DNA from: Ophiothrix spiculata
Lineage: Eukaryota; Echinodermata; Ophiuroidea; Amphilepidida; Ophiotrichidae
Strand: one strand, 5' to 3'
DNA: 40,920 bases
Assembly: GCA_000969725.1 (NCBI GenBank)
Contig: JXSR01S042446.1
Shown here in pieces: positions 22,785 through 34,700 of this stretch. The first letter of the stretch is position 1, and the number at the start of each line of letters is the position of its first letter. A program made the translations under genes and the position numbers. Below the pieces are notes generated by a model that had not been told where the DNA came from, ran no database searches, and saw only the letters and a list, made by a program, of their open reading frames with translations.

Positions 22785-25700
22785 CTAGATGAAAAAAGAA
22801 AAAGATAAGAAAAGTGAGGGGAATGTCATACTAATCATGCTGAAAAGTGGTCAATATTCAATGGCCATTTTAGCTCATAATTTTGCAGTACTTGTTATGA
22901 AAATTAAACCCAATAGAGGGAAACACTCTATTTAATACATTTAGCAATAACAGCAAATAATGCTTTCAAAGATCAAAAACTCTGCTCTTTTTGTTAGAAA
23001 AGAACAAGTTCTGTTCAATTGTTTAAAGGCAGATTGATAGGGGCAATTATAATTATATTTTCATATGGAGGCAAGCTACAATAGATGCCATTTTTCATTA
23101 ATTTGCATTGAACACTAAAGTCTATCTTCTAAATAAGCTCCCTGAAAATTGCGTCCAGAATATTCAAACAATCGAGCTTCTACGTAGCCGAAGCATGATG
23201 ATCGTTATGACTGGTCAATTTTCTCCAGTGACAAGAACTTGGTGTGACGATTGCGGTAACAACCAATCACATCCAACTGTGTGAATTGCAGTTCCTCGCA
23301 TATGGCGCAGAGTACTACTTGACAACACGTGATAATGAGTAAAAACCCCACGAAACAGGGAGCTTATTTCAAAGATTGACTGTATATAGCATCCAGTTTT
23401 AGGTCAATTGCTCTTGAAATGGTGCTTATCTGAAGACCCATTTTAAGAGCCATCAAAATATATGAGAGTCAAATTTCTAGATTTTTGTCACATTCTAGTG
23501 ACGAGGTGTTAAATAAATTTCACACACTCAGCGTGTCACCTAGCCAATCAGAACGCAAATAAACAAAGAACATAGAGTGCAGTGTATCTTCACAATGCAC
23601 TGCGTTTGTTGCATTCCTGTTTGCGTAGCGGGCGTTTAGTGTTAATGAATGTTTCATTGTTTTTGTCCTGTGATGATTTATTTAGTATAGAAAAGTTTTG
23701 GAGTTTGATGGTCATATAAAGGCCTTATTTCTTTTCACAAAAGATACAGTATTATTTTTCTGTCATGTTTGAATTAGATTAATAAATTTGCATTCCATTA
23801 TGCTCGTAAAATGAAACAAAATCAATGCACTTATGGTAAATTTTGATTGCTGTCTAATGCACTCAGCCCCTACGGGCCTCGTGAAATTGACGCATCAAAA
23901 TTGACCGCGCGTGCAGTGATTTTGTCTCATTTTACTCGCGCATGAAATGCACATTTATTAATCTATAAATGACATATGCCAGCCATTGCAGATACAACTT
24001 CCTTGCATTCACATGACATGAAAAAAACCCACCATATCCTTGAAATACCACTGATGTGGGAAATAAACAAAATGATTTATAATTCATAGCTTATGGGGTT
24101 TCAAAAGGTAAAGAACATTTCAGAAAAAATTGCTCACCTCTCCCATATAATGTAGTTGTCTCATGATCTCTCTGAGATGTAGATCTCCAGCTAGTGGGTT
24201 GATTTGAGAATGGACCAGGTCGACAAATTGTGTCCATGTCAGCACTGGAAAGTTGGCAAAGTTCTTCCTCCATGCTGGTAGCGCTGATATTACTGCCTCA
24301 CATAGCACTGATAGACCTGCTTCATTCTGAAGAAAAAGGAGAATTGTTGAACATATTCAAAGTTAGAAGAGAACAATTCAATTTATAAAAAGTTAGTGTA
24401 AAGTAAATATCAACCCTTAATAGGATCCACAGAATACCTGCTTGTTCGTAAACATGCTAATAGGTCTCATCCAGAAAGCTGGGGCGTTTAGAGTATTTTT
24501 TTACCAATACAGAACTTTTTGGGAACAGTCAGTGATTATTCTTTATTGAATAAGGATCAAAATTTGATCAAAAGGGTTAAAATTTATTTTTCCCTAAAGT
24601 GTGGGCACAATTTCCAATAATTTCAACTTTGACAAAAATTCAACCCTATAAAATAATTAGGGCTAGAGCTAGGTCAAATCTGATTATGAGTCCCTTAAAT
24701 ACAATTATATCATTCATAAATATATTATTGTTCATTGATTGGTTAAAAGCTGGTCACATGATGATAAATAGTACCACTACAAACAAAACAATTCTATATT
24801 TGAGGGAGCGAGATACTATTTTTGAGTGAGATAGGCTACTATTTCATGTTTAGCCTCATCCCAAAGGGCAGCGTTACTCAGTGCAATTGAATTCTATGGC
24901 GCTGAAGCAAGAAATCAGAAAGGTGCATTATACTAGATACTTCACTTACCCAGTATCTGGGCGGTGAACGTTGATATTTCACACCACTGACCCACTTACA
25001 CATAACACATTAGCTCACATTCAAGCAGGCGTGACTTAAACCGGGCTTGGATGTTTTGCTTTGACGCTTAAATAGAGTGTTTCTAGATAATTTTTCTAGA
25101 GTTTTTCTGATTTACTCGCAATATGATTTACCCCCATCAAGCAAAAATATGTTATCGGGAAGGCTAAAATAAAGAAAATAAAAGATTTGACCGTTGACCT
25201 GCGTTCTCCAAAATTAATGAAAATAGCGATACAAAAACCTTCATAACTTTACAACGAAAGGTCGGATTTGAAAAATTCAAACGGTTTTGGATTTCTGAGA
25301 TCGCCTGTTTTCATTTACAGACCATTTAAAAGAATTTGAGCAATAATTAAAAAATCACCTGAAGTGTCTAATTATACAGCAAGAAATCGATGTCAATCTA
25401 ACTTCTAAGTATCAGGTTTAGCATTTAACCAATAAATAAACAAAAATATATTTAATAAATGATATAAAACAAATATTTAATGATCTTATTCGGGATCTAA
25501 AGTGGAATCTATTGGTCCCCTTGGTGAACTGGAGGGCGTGAGGTACTATTTTCCCTCGACCGTTGGTCTCGGGAAAATAGTGCCTCACGCCCTCCAGTTC
25601 ACCTCGGGGACCAATAGATTCCACAAGATCCCTCATTATCATTAAATATTTGTATACTATAGACCATTGTTGGTAAGAATAGTATCATGATTGAACCAAC

Positions 25701-28700
25701 TATTTTCACAAGCAGGATTTGGCACATATGGTAACAGCATAACACTGTTTTACAACAGTAGATTATTGTACTGCCCTCGCTGAACACACTTGCTTTGCCC
25801 CAATATAGAGGGTGTAGTTGCTACCTGTCCGACAGGCAAAATGGTTCACCAGTTCATAATAATATGGAGTATGTTTATAGGTAGTACTAAATATGCCAAA
25901 ACTATAATACTAAATCAAAAATACTGTTTGCAATGAGAATTGTCTTGAATTAGAATGCTTAATAGTATCCAACAAATGGTTATTTCAATCAATCAATCAA
26001 TCAATCAATCAATGAAACACAGTACTTGCATGACTTGCATACCCCATTAAGGAGTCTATTTGTACAGGGGACCAACGGCTTTACGTGATTTCCGAACCAC
26101 AGAGCAAGTAGAGTAAAGTTTCTTGCCCAAGGAAACAAGGAGACGAAAACCACCCAGCCCGGGGCTCGAACCCACAACCTCTGTATTACAAGACCCATGC
26201 TCTAACTGCTCGACCACTGATAAATAATAGAACGGGGGTTCTTACCTTCAGTATAGCATTCCTAGTGTTAGCCAGGTGTGTTCTTAGCAGTTTCATATCC
26301 CTGGTATGTGCATTGTTGCAGTCCACAACAAACAGCAACTCACAGATATCAAACAGTTTGCCAAACACCTTTTTGATCTGGTACAAGACTATATTGCCCT
26401 CTCCGCTGATCAGCTCTCCTGACGACATCTTGGGACATGTCCGTTGGTCAGCATGAGTGGCTACCAGGGCTATTTTCATTTGTTGGCTGTACTTGCCCGA
26501 GTGACCTGGAAAAATGATTTGATAAATGAATAAACATATTCTAACACATGACGTGTTTGTGTAATGTTTAACATTTAAACAAAACAACCAAACATACACC
26601 TTAAACAGATGACCATCAATGAAAAACATGTTGCTTAATGGCCAGTGTTATAACAGGTACAGAACAGAATGTCCCAAACACTTGTGACTGGTCATCAGGA
26701 AATATTTGATATTTTTTCAGGGAAAATAAGTAAAAGAGGGAAAAATGTGAAAGAAAATAATTGAAAGAAGGTTGAAAGTGAAGAGAAAAATTGAGTCATC
26801 TGGTATGCAAACATTTTTGTGAATTTGTTTTGCTTGATTGAAACATTTATGCATATTGAATGCGGAATTTCTATGAACTTCACATCACTCTGGATGAAAG
26901 TTTATGAATTTCTTATGTTATGAAATTCTTAATGATATTCTGATTAAATCAAATAAAAAGAAAAAGAACTCAGTCCAATATGCACAGACAAGAATAAATC
27001 TCTCTCTTTCAAGCATCAGCGTTATGATACACACCCATCATTGAAATATTACTGTGAGGCTGATGCCCAGATTCATAGCATTCAATAATTTGATGAACCT
27101 TACTGGCATCTGGGTCACAAAGTGCATATGCCATTTAATGTCTTACTAAAGGACACTATTTTTGTCCCTAAGGGAATGAAAACTTGAGACCACTAACCAA
27201 CAAATGCCATATATCTGGAGTATCACTTTCTAACAAAGTGTGTCTGTTTGGAATAATAAATGGCCTAAAGTCAGATGGAGCCAAGTTAAATTGAAGACAA
27301 AATAATTACTGGCCAAGTATCTGAATTTACTACATGGAAAAGATTGTCAAAAACGTATTACCAAAACAATAAAATCAAACTCTTAATTGCTTTGTTAGCT
27401 CACTCTTATATTGAAACCAATGAAAATAACTAGTAGTTTGTTATCCTTCATCAAAAAAGATATCAAGTTAAAGCTGCCATTTGAGCACATGCAGGCGTGA
27501 GTATGGACTTACTGTGACAACACGGCTTTGAACTTGGAGCCTGTTTTTATTTCTGGTGATACATTTTTGACAACCTTTATACAGATATAAACAAAACATT
27601 TCACATAGAAACATAGATGTGTACAAGTACTCAAACTGAGAGCAAAACAAGACAATCGTCATGTGAGTGCAAGAAAGTCGTATCTGCTATGGCTGCCCTA
27701 AGTTATATTTATTTTACACCTTGTTACAAGAATGGGAAAAATAACTCAAAAATGTTCCCGTCTTATATCAGTGGCTCTTGAAATGGTTCTTCAGGTGACA
27801 CCGTCACCTGAAGAACCATTTCAAGAGCCACTGATCCAATACTGGATAGTATAGAGTGTACAATCCAAATTAATAACAAATGGCAGCTATTGCAGATACG
27901 ACTTTCTTGCACTCACATGACGAACTATGTGTTTGATATCACACAAATAGCAGTGAAATACTACAAGCCTGCCAGTGACACATCAATCCAATTTTACACA
28001 TTTTTTTTACCTTCGCATGCCTCTCCCAAACTGTCAATATCTAGTTGTAATGTAAAAAAGTTGAATTGAAATTTTTAACTTAAAGCTGTTTTTTTCCCGT
28101 CAAATTATCTTATAGATTTTAAAATCATGAACTGCCTAAATACTTTTATAGAGCATGATCCAGAGATATAGGATTGACTCTATTCACATCCGAGGAATTT
28201 GCAACTAGAAAACCCTTTTCTGGTGTAAATAGGTCAAATCTTCATCTGTTGAAGATTAAATTTGTTTTATTACATTAACAGATCACTTAATTAGATGAAG
28301 CAATTTTTTGTATGAACTTGATTTATATTAACAAGGATGATCTATTATTTGGCACTGACTATATTCCTAGCTCTGTGCATATTTTAGGTTGCACATATGT
28401 GTTGACTCACTCTGAAAAGGGGGGCTTTGTGACAGAACTCTTTTTGAGAAACTGATGAAAATAGGCAGCAAAAAATAAAGAAAATAATAAGGATTTCCAG
28501 AAGATTTTCTGCTGTAAAATTTGATTGCCTTGATCAATTTCAACAAGTAAGGTGTCATTTTAAAGCTTAGAAAATGTTGTAACAGATGAAATGATAAAAT
28601 CAAAATTGATATCATCTGCNNNNNNNNNNNNNNNNNNNNNNNNNNNNNNNNNNNNNNNNNNNNNNNNNNGTTCTACAAACTTGCACAATAAAAACAACTT

Positions 28701-31700
28701 AAAAACACTGTGGAAATCAAAACTCATTATCTTAACCCTAAAATCCTGCTGCTGGCAGGCCTGCACCTTTGTACTCTCCTGTGTCCCTGGAGCCCTATGT
28801 CAAAAGTGTTTCAAAATGAAACTAAAATGCTATACACTTTGAGGCAACAGAATATTCATGTGGGCAGCAAAAAATAAAGAAAATAATAAGAATTTCAAGC
28901 AGATTTCTGTTGAAACATTTGATCGCATTTATCAATTTCAACAAACAAGGTGTCATTTTAAAGCTTAGAAAATGTTGTAACAGATGAAATGATAAAATCA
29001 AAATTGATATCATCTGCAAAGTCCCCCCTTTCGGGTTGAGCCATCACATTTATCCCTGAAAAATATGTGTCAATCATCAAATGGAAACATACTTTTATCT
29101 TAATTCAATCTGTATTTACTAATGAAGAATAACTAATCTTCCTCAGATGAAGATTAGTTGGCTGAGGAAGATTAGTTGGTGTAAACAGGATAGTAGTCTT
29201 AAATGTCAATTATTTGGCATACTTAATACACATGTCTTTTTTCTGATGTTGTGGGGAGTTTTGCAGGAAGTTGGTTTGCCACGATGGTTGTAGAATGGTT
29301 ACAGCCAACCCTCCCTGAGTTGCGGGACAAATTCATTTCCTGGTTTTGGCTAAATATGTTGTATGCAAGTACACATACTTGGTCATGCAGGTTTCATCTG
29401 GGCACTTCAGTTTCTTTCTGCATCTCAAATCATACCTCTTTCCAAAGTTTTTGTAATCAATCAATCAATCAACTCACCGATGGGTTCATGTACAGGTAAC
29501 CTTGACTTGAGGTAGTTCATCCAGTAAGTAACTTGTGCTATCTGCTGCTCAAAGGTGTCGTCCAGGTTGAATAGGACCAGATTAACAGCGCCATCATCGT
29601 CCATAAAATGGCTGTACGATGTGTGGTAGGAGTCAGTGCCACCAAATTCCATGATACAAAAGTCGCCAGCACCTATGGGATAAGCAAAACAGGTTATGTT
29701 TATATTATTGGCCGTTTCAAAAGAACTTTACATTAACCAGATTGATTGCACCTTCCCCTCAATGAAGTGTCTACACAAAGTGGGGTAAGAATCGAATTCA
29801 ATAACACAAGAGACTTTAGAACTTAGGGGATAAGCAGATTGATATCCAAGTTTGCATTTGTTCAATGTACTAAATTAGTTAAAACTAAAATGTTGGTTCA
29901 ATCATATTTCTAATTGTCGGTCATCTATTCTAAAATCATCTAATGACAAAGATATATTACTACTTCTACTGGTCTCCTAACTTGACTATAGTTTTGGGTT
30001 TCTCCTCAAAGCTGATTACTGTCATCATTACTCACAGACTTGCTACAACAACTGCATTTATACAGGGCTGGACATTAGCACCCTTTGTTGTCGGGCGGGT
30101 AATAATTGAAAGTTATCTGCCCGACATGGCTGTTAAAAGTTTTTGAATATGTTAGTCCATTTTGAGTAAATAATCAACATCTCATGATCTCCTCTAATTC
30201 AGTTTAGGCGGGGTATGCTACTGGGGAATTTGAAATGCAATCCATAAAAATCCATTATTTAAAAAAATTGAACCAATCCAAGTACTAAATTGAGTTCCGT
30301 TTATGCAAAAAGAGCAACTTTTTGCAAAAACCACACACATTTTCTGAGTCTTTTATGAAAAACATCCAAATTTGCACATTGTTAAAATTCGGGCAGAAAA
30401 ACTTCTTGTCAGGGAGTGACTGTAAAAAGTTTCCTGCCAGACTGGCTAGTATCGACCCTCCTTTTAATATGGAAAGGCCATGTTAATCTATAAATTCACA
30501 GAAAAATTAGTGCAATGTAAACCATGGGTATGGAGAGAGAAAAAAAAATTGGAAACTGCAAAATACCTGGTATATTTGCATTGCAGACATCAATGCCTCT
30601 TGTAGCGCAGTATTCTGACTCTGTGCTCATCGAGCTCAGCCTCCTCTGGTCTCCTCTCAGCAGGTTCTCTCTACTGATGTACTTTTTGGTTGCTGATCTT
30701 CCGATGGAGGAGATGTTGGACTTGGACCTTCTGAAGAGTCCTCGCAAGTAGCCACACTTGAGGGAGTCTATAAGCGATGATTTGCCGACCCCTTGATGGC
30801 CAAAGACTTTGACTCTGATGCGATGTAGTGGCCCAGAGTTGGTGTTGAGTTGTTGGCTGTATAGCTCTCTCATCTTGTCCTGTTGGATGAAAATAAAGTA
30901 TCTGAGTTAGTGCTATGCCTAGATTGTACATGCTATGTCTATCTATTGGTCTATTTGGCTTCTGAACACACCCGAAGGTGCAATAACCCAGCTCCTTAAG
31001 TGAAAAGTACAGATTTCCTTTTATAAATTCCTTGGAAAGAATAGTTAACATGTCGTCACTGTTTAGTTACTACAGGGAAACTACTCTCCAATGAGGAAAT
31101 TGGCAGTGCATACTCACCCCTTGGAGTTGTTTGAAGACTTCCACCACTTCTTCATGGCCTTCCAGACATGCTACCTGCGCTGCTGTCAAGCCATCTTCAT
31201 TCTTGTGGTCAAGTTGACATCCACTGAGACAGAGATACCGGACTACTTCAATGTGTCCATTCTTAGAAGCCATCTGGACCGCTGTCATTTTACGCTGAAG
31301 AAACAACATGAATAGAGTATTGGTAAGAAAACATAGACAACTTCAGTCCTGGGTTTTGGTCAGGCCTGTAAACAGGATTTTTTCTAAGAGGTGTAGGATT
31401 TTGAAAAATGGACCTTAAGTACCTTGTTCATTTAGGTTGATCCTACACTAATTTCAATGGTTTTGAAAGAGTGACAAGGAAAAAATAAAAGTTTTTAAAT
31501 AATTTTGTACCTACAACTAGCTTTATATAGGGTTTTTTTTTTTAATTCAAATGTTCTTTTTGTGGGTCTTCTCATATTTTTTGTAGTCACTTTTGTATTT
31601 TTTAAAAATTTTTTGGGTGTGATGCCCCACCACACCTCCCTTGACTACAGGCTTGGGTTAGGCTGCATGAGACTTGGTGGTTGTCAAAATCACTTTACAT

Positions 31701-34700
31701 CAAGGAATTTTTATAGGGGAACAGGTTTTCTCCGCCATCTTGTGTTGCTCATGGAGCAGAGTTTGGCCCGATGTCCAGGCAGATCGCATAAATCTTCACT
31801 CGACGCATATACAGCGTGTGCATTTTGTTTCACACGCAAACCGTGTCTCAGTTTCAAGTAGCGTGTATTGCGACTTGCTCTGATCAAACTACGCCAAATT
31901 TCCAGTTAATCCGTTGTGAAGACTCTCGAAGTGTGGCACGCGGAGCCGTAAAATACCTGAGCGACAATCAAAGATGGCTGCCGTCCCATAGGATTTACAC
32001 GGCGGTGAAATCAAAATGGCGGAGAATATCGGTTCCCCTATAAAAATTCCTTGGTTTACAAGAAAATCATACCAGCTGTACACATGATTGTATTGCCTGC
32101 AGGTGCAGTATAGGCAAGGGAAAGCTCATAGATTGGCACCAGGCCTACATTATATAACAGATTCGAAAAGATCATATCTTTAGCTTCAAAAGGTTATTTG
32201 TTTCAATCTCTTATGATAAACAGAGGCAAAGTTATGATATTTTGTACGAGGACATGTCAGAATTCAAACTTGTGTCACAAATTCTATTTTACCTCAAGTT
32301 AAAATTATTCAAATTGACAAATTTAGAAAATATTAGTTTGCAAACATTTTGAGTTGCAATGAAAGTTTGTAATTTGCAAGGAGTTTCAGAACGAGTGTAT
32401 TAAGGTGGCCTAGCACTGAAATGTTGTCGGACACGAGTGAGCTGATATCAGCGGTGTCGGACACAATTTATCCCGGGCTTTTAGCATACTTTCTGGCGTA
32501 CTATATCTTGCGCTTCAATATAACGCGATCTTACACTGCGTCATTTTTATATTCACGCTTAAGACCTTGCGCGTTACTCCTGACGTCGCAGGGCTCAAAG
32601 CGCACAGTGCTTAAGGTATTAGTCATTGCTAAAAAATTGTCATTTTTTTGCCTTATTTTGCTTAATATCTCAAAAAGTAAGTCGGTGACCATATTTTTTA
32701 ATACGGTTTTTTAAAGAACTGTAGAAGGACCAAAACATATGTGAAAAAGAGAGAAAAAAAATAGAGCCGTTTTTTAATTAATAAGTGTTTTTGTCTTAAT
32801 TTTTTATTTTACCATAGACGTCAATGGTAAAACATACTCTTTTTAAAATGGATTATTCTCAAAAACTAAGTCGGTGACCCCCATTTTTTATTTCAGAAAT
32901 GTGATCAGCACACATAAAAACAAAAAGTAAGAAAATTAAATAGAGGAATTCTATCTGTGCTAGGCCACCTTAAACATTTTATATCTGTCAAATTTCAACC
33001 TGGAATTTGATCAGAATGCAACTTTTACACATATTTTGTCCTGTGTCTCAAAAAAAATAAATTGCTGACTTTATGAGGTTCCTATACTCTATATACCTTG
33101 AAGTATTCTACAACATTGTGAACTGGTGGTTTTGTATTGTGTAAGAGACTAGTAATGATTGATTAGGATTGATCACCGCGTATTAATAATTCTTTACTTG
33201 AATTGTTCATGATTTTGGTATTATTTTGGGCTAATTTTGTTGCTAACACATGGACAAACATTGAACATTGAATATTCAACAAGATTTTGTATGTTGTTGA
33301 AATGAGTACTAATTTACTTCCCCGTATGGTCATATTGGTTCATGTGTGTTAATTGGCTGCTTGTTGCATACTTCAAGATTTACAGAGTATAGTGAAGGGT
33401 TACACATTTAATACAAGAGGAATTATGTTGTATACTATATTGATGAAATCTTTACCTTGTTTGTGATGTCCACATTACACCCTGCACAGTACAATATTTC
33501 AGCCATGGGTAGAGAGCCATCCTTACTTGCTGTATGGATTGGAGTCTCACCAAGCTAAGGAAGCCAGTGGGTGCCCCCCCCCCTGCATTCAGGAAGAAAT
33601 CTTTACCTTGTTTGTGATGTCCACATTACACCCTGCACAGTACAATATTTCAGCCATGGGTAGGGAGCCATCCTTACTTGCTGTATGGATTGGAGTCTCA
33701 CCAAGCTTGAAAACAAACAAACAAGTATTAAGCTTCAGAAATGAAGGAATTTTGAACAATATCATAGAAAACAAAATGTTTATGGCAGTGACAAGCTATA
33801 GCTAAATAAAGGAGTGGCACTGACATAGAAAGGGGTAATTCTAAGGGGGTCTGTGGGTCATCAAGACCCGTATATCATGGCTGAACCCCTGCTTGTAAGG
33901 AACCATGTTATGCAAAGCAACTTGATCTGTTCAAAAGTCCATACTTTGACAAGTCGGCTCGAACACCTCATGTCAGGTAAAAATACACTTGCAATGATCT
34001 ATTTTTGTTGCCTCAAATTTTATCGTCCAAGGGTCCACTCTGTGCAATATAAAATCTTTCTCTATTTAGAGACCACTGTTTATCCCAGCCTGTAGTTTGT
34101 AAAACCTAGTACATATAAACCTATCAAATTAAAGGTTGAAAGTCCTTCCTTCCTGACAGGATAAATCATTTTGGCTAAATTTCAAGAAAATAGTAAATAC
34201 CATTTGGCTATGCTAGTATATAAACTTTCTACAGAAAGAATTATATACCTTTTTCATGGGTTTGTGATCAGACCATAACACTCTTCAGCACTATGCTAAT
34301 TATATTTTCCATTAAAATCACAGTTCTATTTGGTATTCTTTAAACAGTAAAAACACTTAGGTAACTTAAGTTGATTTTGAAAATCAATGTCCTAACTGCC
34401 TTCACAAGACAGAACAAGCTCAGAAAACGATATTTACAAACAAAAAAATCTTAGGGGAAAACATTTTAAAAATCATACACTCACACAGTTTGCATTCTTT
34501 TTTCAAACAATTAATTTCATTTGGCCAAATAAACATTGAACTCAAATTACCTTGTCTTGCAAGTTCACATTAGCTCCAGCTTCACATAAGAACTTGGCAA
34601 TGGAAAAGTGATGTCTCCTGACCGCATGATGAAGTGCTGTCAAACCGTGCTTGTCGGTCGTATTCAACAGCGCCCCCGATTCAATCAGGATGCGTACAAT

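Larger units (their letters stand above)
22785..24137 (-). other. DAPK1 intron j-k, rich in fold-back elements
   Basis: Holds a MITE at 23119-23381, a decayed relative of the 27657 element (23406-23454 and 23979-24017) and a palindrome at 23775-23965. Confidence 0.7.
24327..26245 (-). other. DAPK1 intron i-j
   Basis: Contains the long palindrome 25469-25653 and the SINE 25987-26218. The remainder, including 24327-25468, shows nothing I can name. Confidence 0.6.
26506..29477 (-). other. DAPK1 intron h-i
   Basis: Contains a fold-back MITE (27657-27922), a direct repeat around the assembly gap (28464-29017) and a small inverted repeat near 29132-29178. Otherwise no feature is recognised. Confidence 0.6.

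Noticed and set aside
26160-26218. A functional tRNA gene
   Set aside because: Has A and B boxes but lacks a convincing acceptor stem and continues into a SINE body and (ATTG)n tail.
28560-28842. Frames running through the N block
   Set aside because: They cross an assembly gap of unknown sequence and have no support on either side.
31505-32083. Several overlapping frames of 64-118 codons
   Set aside because: They cross or lie within the inverted ends of the 31701-32053 MITE and resemble no protein.
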